DNA of 11,060 nt, from assembly GCA_002423075.1 (NCBI GenBank), contig DIUS01000124.1:309-11368 (forward strand), in the 5' to 3' direction. A program made the translations under genes and the position numbers. Below, one piece after another: positions 1-5,860 of the stretch (its first letter is position 1; every line of letters begins with the position of its first letter). The notes beneath the pieces were generated by a model that was given only the letters and a program-made list of their open reading frames with translations, searched no databases and was not told where the DNA came from. The DNA is from Microbacteriaceae bacterium UBA6152. Its GTDB lineage: Bacteria > Actinomycetota > Actinomycetes > Actinomycetales > Microbacteriaceae.

Positions 1-27
1 TACGCCGGTCGACGTGGTCGCCGAGCT

Positions 28-450
28 TCAGTCGAGCGTCGCGAACGCCTCGGCGATCATCGCCTCGAGCTCGGCGAGATCGACCGAGGCGAGATCAGTC
101 ATCGTTACCGCCGCGGCGCCCACCTTGGCCGTGCCGAGCCGGCCGTCGTACTTCTTCGTGAGGTAGGCGCCGTCGACCGCGGCATTGACGTAGAGGCTCA
201 CGTGCTTCTGCTGCAGGGCGAGCCCGATGAGAAACCACTCGACCGCCGGACCCTTCGGCCTCGGCTGCTCGATGCGCGCGTAGCCGATGATCTGCTGCTC
301 GGTGCCGCCCCAGAACACTCCTTCCCACAGCTCGCGCTCGCGCGAGCCCAGGTGCCTGCGGATGAGTGCGTCGAGGGCGACCATGTCGTCGCGGCGAGCA
401 TCCGTCAGCCCTGCGAGAAAGGCGTCGACGTCGGCACCGGTGCGTTTCAT
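28..450 (-). CDS. DUF1801 (YdhG-like) domain protein
   Basis: The predicted protein has 140 residues. It resembles the small DUF1801/YdhG-like family of alpha/beta proteins, whose biochemical role is not established. The visible pattern is an N-terminal helical segment (AFLAGL, RRDDMVALDALI, residues about 9-31), then a central core with ELWEGVFWGG and IIGYAR, EWFLIGLALQQKHVSLYVN, and a C-terminal acidic helix. I chose the ATG at 450 rather than an upstream start at 495. The extra 15 residues of the longer frame look non-conserved, and a TANNNT box (TACACT, 458-463) lies 7 bases before this ATG, as expected for a leaderless start. No Shine-Dalgarno sequence is visible. The downstream end is 27 bases from the window edge, so its downstream neighbour is unknown. 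The gene follows fic on the same strand after a gap of 57 bases, but the -10 box suggests a separate promoter. The family call is fairly sure; no function is assigned. Confidence 0.8.
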   Translation of the reverse strand: MKRTGADVDAFLAGLTDARRDDMVALDALIRRHLGSRERELWEGVFWGGTEQQIIGYARIEQPRPKGPAVEWFLIGLALQQKHVSLYVNAAVDGAYLTKKYDGRLGTAKVGAAAVTMTDLASVDLAELEAMIAEAFATLD

Positions 451-457
451 GGAGGCG

Positions 458-463
458 AGTGTA
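458..463 (-). promoter_or_regulatory. -10 box (TACACT) of the DUF1801 gene
   Basis: TACACT on the minus strand is followed by 7 bases and then the ATG at 450. This spacing would place the transcription start at or within one base of the A of the start codon, giving a leaderless mRNA. No clear -35 hexamer is visible. The call is inferred from the spacing pattern shared with other genes in the window. Confidence 0.5.
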
Positions 464-507
464 GGAAGGCCCCGCCACCGAGGGCAACAGGGCAATCGTG
501 ACCACGC

Positions 508-1620
508 TTAGAACAGGGTGGGCGACGGTTGGGGAGCTCTGTCGGTTCTGGTGAGTACCGAGAAGAACCTGGTGTTGACGTAGAGCAGGTGCTTGCCCGC
601 CCGAATCGCCACCAGAACGTCGTTGTCAGCGAGCATCTTCAACCACTTGGTGGCTGTCGGGCGGGAAACCCCGCACCGCGTCATGACCGTGCTGATTCGA
701 CAGTACGGCTGCTCGAAGAGTACATCGAGCAAGTCGGCGTTGGCGCCGCCTGGAAGTATTGATCGGAGTTCGATCTGCATGTCGTCATGGACGACGTGGA
801 TCTCGTCGATCTTCTCCATGGTCGAGAGGGCTGTTTCGCGAATGCCCTCGAGCATGAATGACGTCCACTCTTCCCATGCTCCGTCGGCAGTGACTGCCAA
901 GAGCAGACGGTAGTACTCTGCCTTGTTCTGAATGATGTATCGAGAAAGGTAGAGAATCGGCTCGCTCAGCAGCCCCCTCTCGATGAGAACGAGGATGTTG
1001 ACGATGCGCCCCGTTCGTCCGTTTCCGTCGGAGAACGGGTGTATCGCCTCGAACTGGTAGTGAGTGAGCGCCATCACAACGAGCGGATCGAACTCACGGG
1101 TGGTGTGAAGGAACCGGGTCCAAGCATCGAGTCGTTCCGCGATGAGCACACGACCTTCCGGCGGCGTGTAGACCGGTTGCCGGCTCACTGGATTGCCGAC
1201 GAACGTTCCGGGAAGGTCACGAACGCGCATGTCTCGCGCTTGAAGTGTCGAGCAAATCTCGATGAGGAGACGCGTCGACAGCGGTCGTTGTTTGACGCTA
1301 GCGACACCGTCGAAGAGCGCGCGTCGATATCGGAGCGCCTCTTTCGCTTCGGGTCGCGTTGCGTCGGCGTTGAGTTGATCTGCCGTGAAGAGTTCGTCGG
1401 CGGTCGTCACAATGTTCTCAATCTCCGAGCTCGCCTGCGCTTCAAGGAGAGGAATAGCGTTAAGAAGGACCGTGGGATTCGGGATCCGACGCGCCGCCTG
1501 GTCGAGGCCCGCGAGGGCGGCTCGTGCTTCCGCGACGTGCTTGAGCACTCGCTTTGATTCGACGTCCACACGAGGAGGAAGATCCGGGAGTTCGTTGTAG
1601 GGAAGCTCAGGGCGCCACAT
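508..1620 (-). CDS. Class II Fic family protein with C-terminal winged helix
   Basis: This is a 370-residue Fic protein. Fic enzymes usually transfer AMP from ATP to a hydroxyl side chain of a target protein. The core motif HPFSDGNGRTGR (residues 194-205) matches HxFx(D/E)GNGRxxR, with catalytic His194. An N-terminal segment reads SSEIEN (residues 64-69), matching the inhibitory (S/T)xxxE(G/N) helix, so the protein is class II and self-inhibited. It therefore needs no separate antitoxin. The C-terminal part (about 280-360) looks like a winged helix-turn-helix (ISTVMTRCGVSRPTATKWLKML), an architecture known from the Shewanella Fic protein SO4266. The ATG at 1620 is preferred over a TTG at 1626 because TAAACT ends 6 bases before it. 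The gene uses more A/T-ending codons than its neighbours and sits beside decayed genes, which suggests horizontal acquisition. Its target is unknown. Autoregulation through the C-terminal DNA-binding domain is an inference. Confidence 0.92.
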   Translation of the reverse strand: MWRPELPYNELPDLPPRVDVESKRVLKHVAEARAALAGLDQAARRIPNPTVLLNAIPLLEAQASSEIENIVTTADELFTADQLNADATRPEAKEALRYRRALFDGVASVKQRPLSTRLLIEICSTLQARDMRVRDLPGTFVGNPVSRQPVYTPPEGRVLIAERLDAWTRFLHTTREFDPLVVMALTHYQFEAIHPFSDGNGRTGRIVNILVLIERGLLSEPILYLSRYIIQNKAEYYRLLLAVTADGAWEEWTSFMLEGIRETALSTMEKIDEIHVVHDDMQIELRSILPGGANADLLDVLFEQPYCRISTVMTRCGVSRPTATKWLKMLADNDVLVAIRAGKHLLYVNTRFFSVLTRTDRAPQPSPTLF

Positions 1621-1638
1621 GCGCAAAGTTTATGCGCA
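1619..1638. repeat. Two ATGCGCA repeats flanking the fic -10 box
   Basis: ATGCGCA occurs at 1619-1625 and again at 1632-1638, a 13-base period. The TGCGCA core of each copy is itself palindromic. The pair brackets the TAAACT -10 box and covers the fic start codon, an ideal position for a repressor site. Binding by any protein is inferred. Confidence 0.45.
1627..1632 (-). promoter_or_regulatory. -10 box (TAAACT) of fic
   Basis: TAAACT on the minus strand lies at -12 to -7 relative to the ATG at 1620, the exact geometry of an actinobacterial leaderless promoter. A TTTACA hexamer that could act as a -35 lies at 1652-1657, with a somewhat long 19-base spacer. The 60 bases around it (1621-1680) are about 62 percent A+T in an otherwise GC-rich window. 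Confidence 0.55.
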
Positions 1639-1650
1639 CGTCGACAATAT

Positions 1651-1679
1651 ATGTAAAGTTACGACGCAAAAATTTACAT
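1651..1679. promoter_or_regulatory. Inverted repeat ATGTAAA-N15-TTTACAT, candidate operator upstream of fic
   Basis: Perfect 7-base arms lie at 1651-1657 and 1673-1679, with centres 22 bases apart. That is about two helical turns, so a dimeric regulator could contact both arms on one face. The arm nearer the gene overlaps the possible -35 hexamer. The wHTH domain of the Fic protein is a natural candidate binder, but this is inference. Confidence 0.5.
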
Positions 1680-1704
1680 GAGGACCCCGCCCCGTGGATG
1701 GCGC

Positions 1705-1974
1705 TTAGCCGCGCGGCACCAGCCTCTGCAACTGCGTCACATGGAGGTGCACTTCGGTGTCTTTGCCGACCTCGCGCACGACCTGTGGCAGCAGATGGAA
1801 GAGGATCGGTGCGCGATCGACCGTCTGCACGCCCTTCACAACGAGCTCGCCCGGCCACTGCTCCTTGATTCAGCGCAGGTCGTCGTAGGTCACCGTGGGG
1901 TCGAACATAGCGTCGAGCAGTTCTCCGACGGTTCTGTTCCAGCTCGAGAAGCTCGCGAAGGCGAGGGGCTTCTG
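1705..1974 (-). pseudogene. lldD: Decayed L-lactate dehydrogenase (FMN, LldD2-type) remnant
   Basis: Minus-strand translation gives AFASFSSWNRTVGELLDAMF then DPTVTYDDLR, a TGA stop (1870-1872) where the family has Trp, then IKEQWPGELVVKGVQTVD. These match the FMN-dependent L-lactate dehydrogenase (LldD2) family. The frame then jumps directly to RAPILFHLLPQVVREVGKDT and from EVHL to HVTQLQRL near the C-terminal end, closing with TAA at 1705-1707. Compared with family members recalled from memory, about 25 residues around the catalytic SNHGGRQ segment are missing at the first junction (near 1818). Several tens of residues with the DTGIMSG FMN-binding segment are missing at the second (near 1742). 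The whole N-terminal half is also absent. With three lesions and no catalytic histidine the product cannot work. The identification is strong from motif order, but the exact deletion sizes are estimates. Confidence 0.8.
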
Positions 1975-1988
1975 CGCACCACCTCCCG

Positions 1989-2165
1989 CTCGCCGCGATT
2001 CTCGATGTGCTGCTCGGCTACTGGCCCGTCATCGGCTCGACCCGGGCCGATTCGGCGCGCGAAGCGATCGCCGCGATGGCCGAGCCGGTCGACGACGAGC
2101 TGCGGCAGGCGCTGCTTGGCGACCTCGCCTCGCGCGGGGTGCCGGTCTGGGCAGTGCCGGTCTAG
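1989..2165 (+). pseudogene. Orphan C-terminal coding fragment, family not recognised
   Basis: An open frame ends at TAG 2163-2165 and translates as LAAILDVLLGYWPVIGSTRA, followed by DSAREAIAAMAEPVDDELRQ and a tail ending SRGVPVWAVPV. Third codon positions are almost all G or C, like the real genes here, so this was coding sequence. No plausible start precedes it. Further upstream the frame runs antisense into the lldD remnant, which joins it near 1975-1988. It therefore looks like the 3' end of a gene whose front was lost in the same rearrangement. I do not recognise the family. A resemblance to the C-terminus of aldo/keto reductases is too faint to name. An in-frame GTG at 2007 could start a 52-residue peptide, but nothing supports that. 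Confidence 0.5.
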
Positions 2166-2168
2166 CCT
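2163..2168 (+). promoter_or_regulatory. -10 box (TAGCCT) of pfkB
   Basis: TAGCCT sits at -12 to -7 of the ATG at 2175, leaderless geometry. Its first three bases are also the TAG stop of the upstream orphan fragment. No convincing -35 is visible. Confidence 0.5.
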
Positions 2169-2174
2169 GAGGGC

Positions 2175-3158
2175 ATGGCGCACCGCTCTGCATCATCGCC
2201 CGGCGCATCAGCCGCCCACCCGGCACCCATCGTCACTCTCACAGTCAACCCCGCGCTCGACGTCAGCACGACCACCGAGACGGTTATGCCCGAGCACAAG
2301 ATGCGCTGCGGCCCCAGCAGGATTGACCCGGGCGGCGGGGGAGTCAACGTCAGTCGGGTGATCCAGCGGCTCGGCGGCCATTCGACGGCGATTTACGCTG
2401 TCGGCGGCCCGACCGGTCAGGCCTACCGCCAGCTGCTCGAGGCCGAGGGCATCACGGGCAAGGCCATCGCGATCGCCGGTTCGACCCGCGAGAACGTGAC
2501 GATCGACGAGACGTCGACCGGGCAGCAGTTTCGTTTCGTGTTGCAGGGCCCCGAACTGACCGAGGCCGAGTGGCAGCGGTGCCTTGACGACACCGATGCT
2601 GCAATGCACTGGGGCGGCTACGTCGTGGCGAGCGGCTCGCTCGCGCCCGGAGTGCCCGACGACTTCTACGCCCGAGTTGCGCATCGGGCGCGCGAGCTAG
2701 GGGTTCGCTGCATCGTCGACGCGTCGGGGCCAGCGCTCGCCGCCGCGCTCGACGAAGGGGTCTACCTTGTGAAGCCTTCGGGCCGAGAACTGGGCGAACT
2801 CGTCGGCGCCGAGCTCGGGTCGATCGCCGACAAGACGGCAGCCGCCCAGCAGCTTGTCGCTGAGGGCAAGGTCGAGGTCGTGGCGCTCACTCTTGGCGGC
2901 GACGGCGCTGTGCTCGTCACCGCTGACGGCGCCGTGCACCTGCCTACCGTGCCCATCACCGTTCGCTCGACGGTCGGCGCGGGCGACAGCTTCCTCGGCG
3001 CGATGGTGCTGCGGCTCGCGCAGGGCCACGACCTCGCGGCGGCGTTCCGCGGAGGCGTCGCGGCAGGCGCGGCAACCTCGACGACTGAGGCAACCGAGCT
3101 GTGCCACCGCGACGATGTCGAGCGGTTCGAAGCGAAGCTCGCGAGCACCGCGGCCTGA
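2175..3158 (+). CDS. pfkB: PfkB-family hexose kinase, 6-phosphofructokinase 2 type
   Basis: This 327-residue ribokinase-fold sugar kinase should phosphorylate a hexose phosphate with ATP in the cytoplasm. The best match is conversion of fructose 6-phosphate to fructose 1,6-bisphosphate in glycolysis. The substrate-binding DPGGGGVNVSR (residues 51-61) is the first PfkB signature. STVGAGDSFLGAM (265-277) is the second, with GAGD 268-271 as anion hole and Asp271 as catalytic base. The order TLTVNPALD, EHKMRCGPSRIDPGGGG, ASGSLAPGVP, RCIVDASG, LVKPSGREL follows E. coli Pfk-2 closely. That favours Pfk-2 over 1-phosphofructokinase (FruK) or tagatose 6-phosphate kinase, though these cannot be excluded. 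The start at 2175 fits the -10 box at 2163-2168. It gives about 15 extra N-terminal residues before the first strand compared with E. coli. The gene stands alone, with no PTS or sugar transporter next to it. Confidence 0.9.
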   Translation: MAHRSASSPGASAAHPAPIVTLTVNPALDVSTTTETVMPEHKMRCGPSRIDPGGGGVNVSRVIQRLGGHSTAIYAVGGPTGQAYRQLLEAEGITGKAIAIAGSTRENVTIDETSTGQQFRFVLQGPELTEAEWQRCLDDTDAAMHWGGYVVASGSLAPGVPDDFYARVAHRARELGVRCIVDASGPALAAALDEGVYLVKPSGRELGELVGAELGSIADKTAAAQQLVAEGKVEVVALTLGGDGAVLVTADGAVHLPTVPITVRSTVGAGDSFLGAMVLRLAQGHDLAAAFRGGVAAGAATSTTEATELCHRDDVERFEAKLASTAA

Positions 3159-3215
3159 TGATTCGGAAGGCGCTCGGCGAGCATCCACCGAAACATCGCC
3201 GCAACACGCCGCGAC

Positions 3216-3221
3216 TAGGCT
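3216..3221 (+). promoter_or_regulatory. -10 box (TAGGCT) of the ATP-grasp operon
   Basis: TAGGCT lies at -12 to -7 of the ATG at 3228. No Shine-Dalgarno sequence precedes that ATG, so the whole three-gene operon probably begins with a leaderless message. The 69 bases after pfkB hold nothing else clear apart from a GAGCATCC octamer at 3179-3186. Confidence 0.55.
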
Positions 3222-3227
3222 CACGTC

Positions 3228-4937
3228 ATGGCCGACCTCTTCGACGGTTACGCGGCGGCCGCCGCCCGTTCGGGTTCGGCCGTCGCCTTCGACGAGATGT
3301 TCGCAGCCGACAGCGAGGTGCGACTGCCCTACCGCGAAATTCACGCGGCGCTCGCCCAGATGAGCACCGACGAGCTGCGCGGGCGCACCGAGGCCCTCGC
3401 GTCGAGCTACCTCGCGCAAGGTGTCACGTTCGACTTCGCGGGCGACGAACGTCCCTTTCCGTTGGATGCTGTTCCGCGCGTCATCGACCGCGCCGAGTGG
3501 AGCCACCTCGAGGCCGGAGTCTCGCAGCGCGTGCGAGCGCTCGAAGCTTTCCTCGCCGACATCTACGGCCCGCAGCGCTGCATCGCCGACGGGGTGATCC
3601 CGGCCCGGCTCATCTCGAGCTCGGTGCACTTCCACCGCGAGGCCGCCGGAATCGAGAGCGCCAACGGTGTGCGCATCCAGGTGTCAGGCATCGACCTCAT
3701 CCGTGACGAGAACGGCGTCTGGCGGGTGCTCGAAGACAACGTGCGTGTGCCGAGCGGTGTGAGCTACGTCATCTCGAACCGGCGCGTCATGGCGCAGACG
3801 TTGCCCGAACTGTTCGTGTCGATGCGGGTGCGCCCGGTGGGCGACTACCCGAACCAGCTGCTCAACGCTCTGCGGGCATCCGCCCCCACCGGCGTCGACG
3901 AGCCCAACGTCGTCGTGCTCACGCCCGGTGTGTACAACTCGGCCTACTTCGAGCACACGCTGCTCGCCCGGCTTATGGGCGTCGAGCTCGTTGAGGGCCG
4001 CGATCTTTACTGCTCGGGCGGGCGCGTGTTCATGCGCACCACGGCCGGACCGCAGCGTGTCGACGTCATTTACCGCCGCGTCGACGACGAGTTTCTCGAC
4101 CCGCTGACCTTCCGTGCCGACTCGATGCTCGGAACACCGGGGCTCATGCTCGCCGCGCGCCTCGGCAATGTGACGATCACCAACGCGGTCGGCAACGGCG
4201 TCGCCGACGACAAGCTCGTCTACACCTACCTGCCCGACCTCATGCGGTACTTCCTCGACGAAGAGCCGATCATCCCCAACGTCGACACCTGGCGGCTCGA
4301 AGACCCCGGCGCGCTCGAAGAGGTGCTCGACCGCGTGCACGAACTCGTGGTCAAACCCGTCGACGGCTCGGGCGGCAAGGGGCTCGTCGTGGGGCCGGCG
4401 GCGAGTCGCGACGAGCTCGACGACCTGCGCGAGCGACTGCTCGCTGACCCGCGCGGGTGGATCGCCCAGCCCGTCGTGCAGCTCTCGACCATTCCGACCC
4501 TCGTCGACGAGGGAGTCCGGCCCCGTCACGCCGACCTGCGGCCCTTCGCGGTCAACGATGGTCGCGAGGTCTGGGTGCTGCCCGGCGGCCTCACGCGCGT
4601 CGCGCTGCCCGAGGGGCAGCTCGTCGTGAACTCGAGCCAGGGCGGCGGGTCGAAAGACACCTGGGTCGTCGGCCAGCTGCCCATGGTCGCCGACAGCCAC
4701 GACGTGCAGGGCATCGTCGCCGAGCAAGCCACGGTGACGCAGTCGATTCCCATCATCTTTGATGCCTCGGCGCACGTGCCCGACCACAACCCCGCGGACG
4801 ATCCCCATCGTGCGCAAGAACAACAGCAGCAGCAGCGCGCTGGAGCTAAGGCGAACGCATCGCGTTCGCGCGACGCCAGCGCCGACGAATCTACGATTCG
4901 TCGGTCGTCACGTGGGGTGGAGGTCTCGTCATGCTGA
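3228..4937 (+). CDS. Circularly permuted type 2 ATP-grasp protein
   Basis: This 569-residue protein belongs to the circularly permuted ATP-grasp family (CP_ATPgrasp, formerly DUF404/DUF407). Members are predicted carboxylate-amine ligases that join amino or carboxyl groups using ATP; no substrate is known to me. Visible family blocks are RVIDRAEWSHLEAGVSQRV (84-102), VLEDNVRVPSGVSYV (168-182), TPGVYNSAYFEHTLLARLMG (232-251), DVIYRRVDDEFLDP (279-292), the likely ATP-binding VKPVDGSGGKG (375-385), RHADLRPF (433-440) and LPGGLTRVAL (451-460). After about residue 525 the sequence becomes a low-complexity tail with a Q-rich run (QEQQQQQ, 530-536) and then Arg/Ser/Ala-rich residues. The nucleotides of this tail hold two perfect hairpins. 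The stop overlaps the next gene by 7 bases, so the proteins are probably made in coupled amounts. The start is supported by the -10 box at 3216-3221. Confidence 0.93.
   Translation: MADLFDGYAAAAARSGSAVAFDEMFAADSEVRLPYREIHAALAQMSTDELRGRTEALASSYLAQGVTFDFAGDERPFPLDAVPRVIDRAEWSHLEAGVSQRVRALEAFLADIYGPQRCIADGVIPARLISSSVHFHREAAGIESANGVRIQVSGIDLIRDENGVWRVLEDNVRVPSGVSYVISNRRVMAQTLPELFVSMRVRPVGDYPNQLLNALRASAPTGVDEPNVVVLTPGVYNSAYFEHTLLARLMGVELVEGRDLYCSGGRVFMRTTAGPQRVDVIYRRVDDEFLDPLTFRADSMLGTPGLMLAARLGNVTITNAVGNGVADDKLVYTYLPDLMRYFLDEEPIIPNVDTWRLEDPGALEEVLDRVHELVVKPVDGSGGKGLVVGPAASRDELDDLRERLLADPRGWIAQPVVQLSTIPTLVDEGVRPRHADLRPFAVNDGREVWVLPGGLTRVALPEGQLVVNSSQGGGSKDTWVVGQLPMVADSHDVQGIVAEQATVTQSIPIIFDASAHVPDHNPADDPHRAQEQQQQQRAGAKANASRSRDASADESTIRRSSRGVEVSSC
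4851..4869. repeat. Hairpin 1: 8-bp perfect stem, 3-base loop
   Basis: GCGAACGC (4851-4858), loop ATC, and GCGTTCGC (4862-4869) form a perfect inverted repeat inside the 3' end of the ATP-grasp coding sequence. No T-tract follows, so it is not a standard intrinsic terminator. It is the first of a tandem pair. Confidence 0.7.
4882..4904. repeat. Hairpin 2: 10-bp perfect stem, 3-base loop
   Basis: CCGACGAATC (4882-4891), loop TAC, and GATTCGTCGG (4895-4904) form a perfect inverted repeat. It lies 14 bases upstream of the GGAGG ribosome binding site of the alpha-E gene and 12 bases after hairpin 1. Its position suggests a role in mRNA stability, processing or coupling between the first two cistrons. 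No T-tract follows. Confidence 0.75.
4919..4923 (+). promoter_or_regulatory. Ribosome binding site of the alpha-E gene
   Basis: GGAGG lies 7 bases before the ATG at 4931 and inside the end of the ATP-grasp gene. It fixes the alpha-E start and contrasts with the first cistron, which has no such site. Confidence 0.7.
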
Positions 4938-5860
4938 GCCGGATTGCCGAGAGTCTGTTCTGGATCGGTCGCTACGTCGAGCGCAGTGACGGCACCGCGC
5001 GCATCCTCGACGTGCATCTGCAGCTGCTGCTCGAAGACCCGTGGATCGACGAAGACACCGCGTGCCGTTCGCTGCTCAGCGTCATGGGCAGCGATGCGAA
5101 GCCCGACCACGCGCTGTCGCGGGCCGACGTGCTCGCGATTCTCGCGATCGACCGTTCGCATCCCGCCTCGATCGCCTACTCGCTCGGCGCCGCACGCGAG
5201 AACGCCCGCCGCGCCCGCGAGGTCGTGAGCACCGAGTTGTGGGAGGTGCTCAATACCACCCGCGCGCGCATGCCCCGCAAGGTCGCCCCCGAGAAGGTGC
5301 ACGAGTTCTTCGGCTGGGTGCGCGAGCGTTCGGCGCTCGCCGTGGGCATCGTCGAATCATCGACGAGCCGCGACGAGGCCTACGCCTTCTTCACCCTCGG
5401 GCGATCGCTCGAGCGTGCCGACATGACCGCGCGCCTGCTCGCGACCCGGTCGCTCACCGAAGCGAGCGGCCCGTCGTGGACGACCATTCTGCGCAGCGTC
5501 GGTGCCTATGAGGCCTACCTGCGCACCTACCGCGGCGTGCCGAGCGCGAAGAACGCCGCCGAGTTCCTACTGCTCGACCGGCTCTTTCCGCGCTCGATCC
5601 TGTTCGCCGTCACGCGCGCCGAGAAGAGCCTGCGCGACATCGAGCCGCGAGCTGACCGCGCCGGCATCGGCGACCAGGCGCTGCGCCAGCTCGGCCAGAT
5701 TCGCAGCGAGCTCGAGTACCGGCCCATCGCCGACATTCTTGACGACCTGCAGCGCCACATGGACGCCGTGCAGACGGCGACGAGTGCGACGAGCGAAGCC
5801 GTGCGCCAGCGCTACTTTCCGACGAACGCCGCTCCGAGCTGGGTGGCCGAGAAACTATGA
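4931..5860 (+). CDS. Alpha-E domain protein (DUF403)
   Basis: The 309-residue, mostly helical protein matches the alpha-E family (formerly DUF403), found almost always beside circularly permuted ATP-grasp genes. Its biochemical role is unknown; it is usually taken to be a partner or helper of the ATP-grasp enzyme. Recognisable blocks are the N-terminal MLSRIAESLFWIGRYVERSD (1-20) with GTARILD (21-27), SIAYSLGAARENARRAREVV (80-99), FFTLGRSLERADMTARLL (153-170) and FLLLDRLFPRSILFAV (212-227). The many conserved Arg/Glu pairs on helices are typical of the family. The length is normal. The start is supported by GGAGG 7 bases upstream and by the 7-base overlap with the ATP-grasp stop. The end overlaps the transglutaminase-like gene by 4 bases (ATGA). 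No signal peptide or membrane segment is visible, so a cytoplasmic location is likely. Confidence 0.93.
   Translation: MLSRIAESLFWIGRYVERSDGTARILDVHLQLLLEDPWIDEDTACRSLLSVMGSDAKPDHALSRADVLAILAIDRSHPASIAYSLGAARENARRAREVVSTELWEVLNTTRARMPRKVAPEKVHEFFGWVRERSALAVGIVESSTSRDEAYAFFTLGRSLERADMTARLLATRSLTEASGPSWTTILRSVGAYEAYLRTYRGVPSAKNAAEFLLLDRLFPRSILFAVTRAEKSLRDIEPRADRAGIGDQALRQLGQIRSELEYRPIADILDDLQRHMDAVQTATSATSEAVRQRYFPTNAAPSWVAEKL

Noticed and set aside
1..27. Possible end of another gene at the window start
   Set aside because: Too short to show a frame, a motif or a stop with any confidence.
1039..1557. 172-residue plus-strand open frame inside fic
   Set aside because: It lies opposite a confidently identified Fic protein and has no recognisable motif.
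1621..1680. Antitoxin gene upstream of fic
   Set aside because: There is no reading frame of suitable size, and the protein carries its own inhibitory SSEIEN helix, so a partner is not expected.
1678..2361. 227-residue plus-strand open frame over the relic region
   Set aside because: It overlaps the antisense lldD relic and the start of pfkB and becomes Arg/Ser/Pro-rich. The relics in the other frames explain the sequence.
3172..3182. Small GCTC-GGC-GAGC hairpin after pfkB as a terminator
   Set aside because: The stem is only 4 base pairs and there is no T-tract.
3684..4823. 379-residue open frame on the minus strand opposite the ATP-grasp gene
   Set aside because: It is a GC-rich shadow frame with repetitive Val/Asp/Glu/Arg composition and no recognisable domain. 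The plus strand encodes a clear conserved protein.
4821..4835. CAA/CAG repeat as a microsatellite of independent interest
   Set aside because: It is a short in-frame glutamine run of only a few repeats, already described as part of the ATP-grasp tail.
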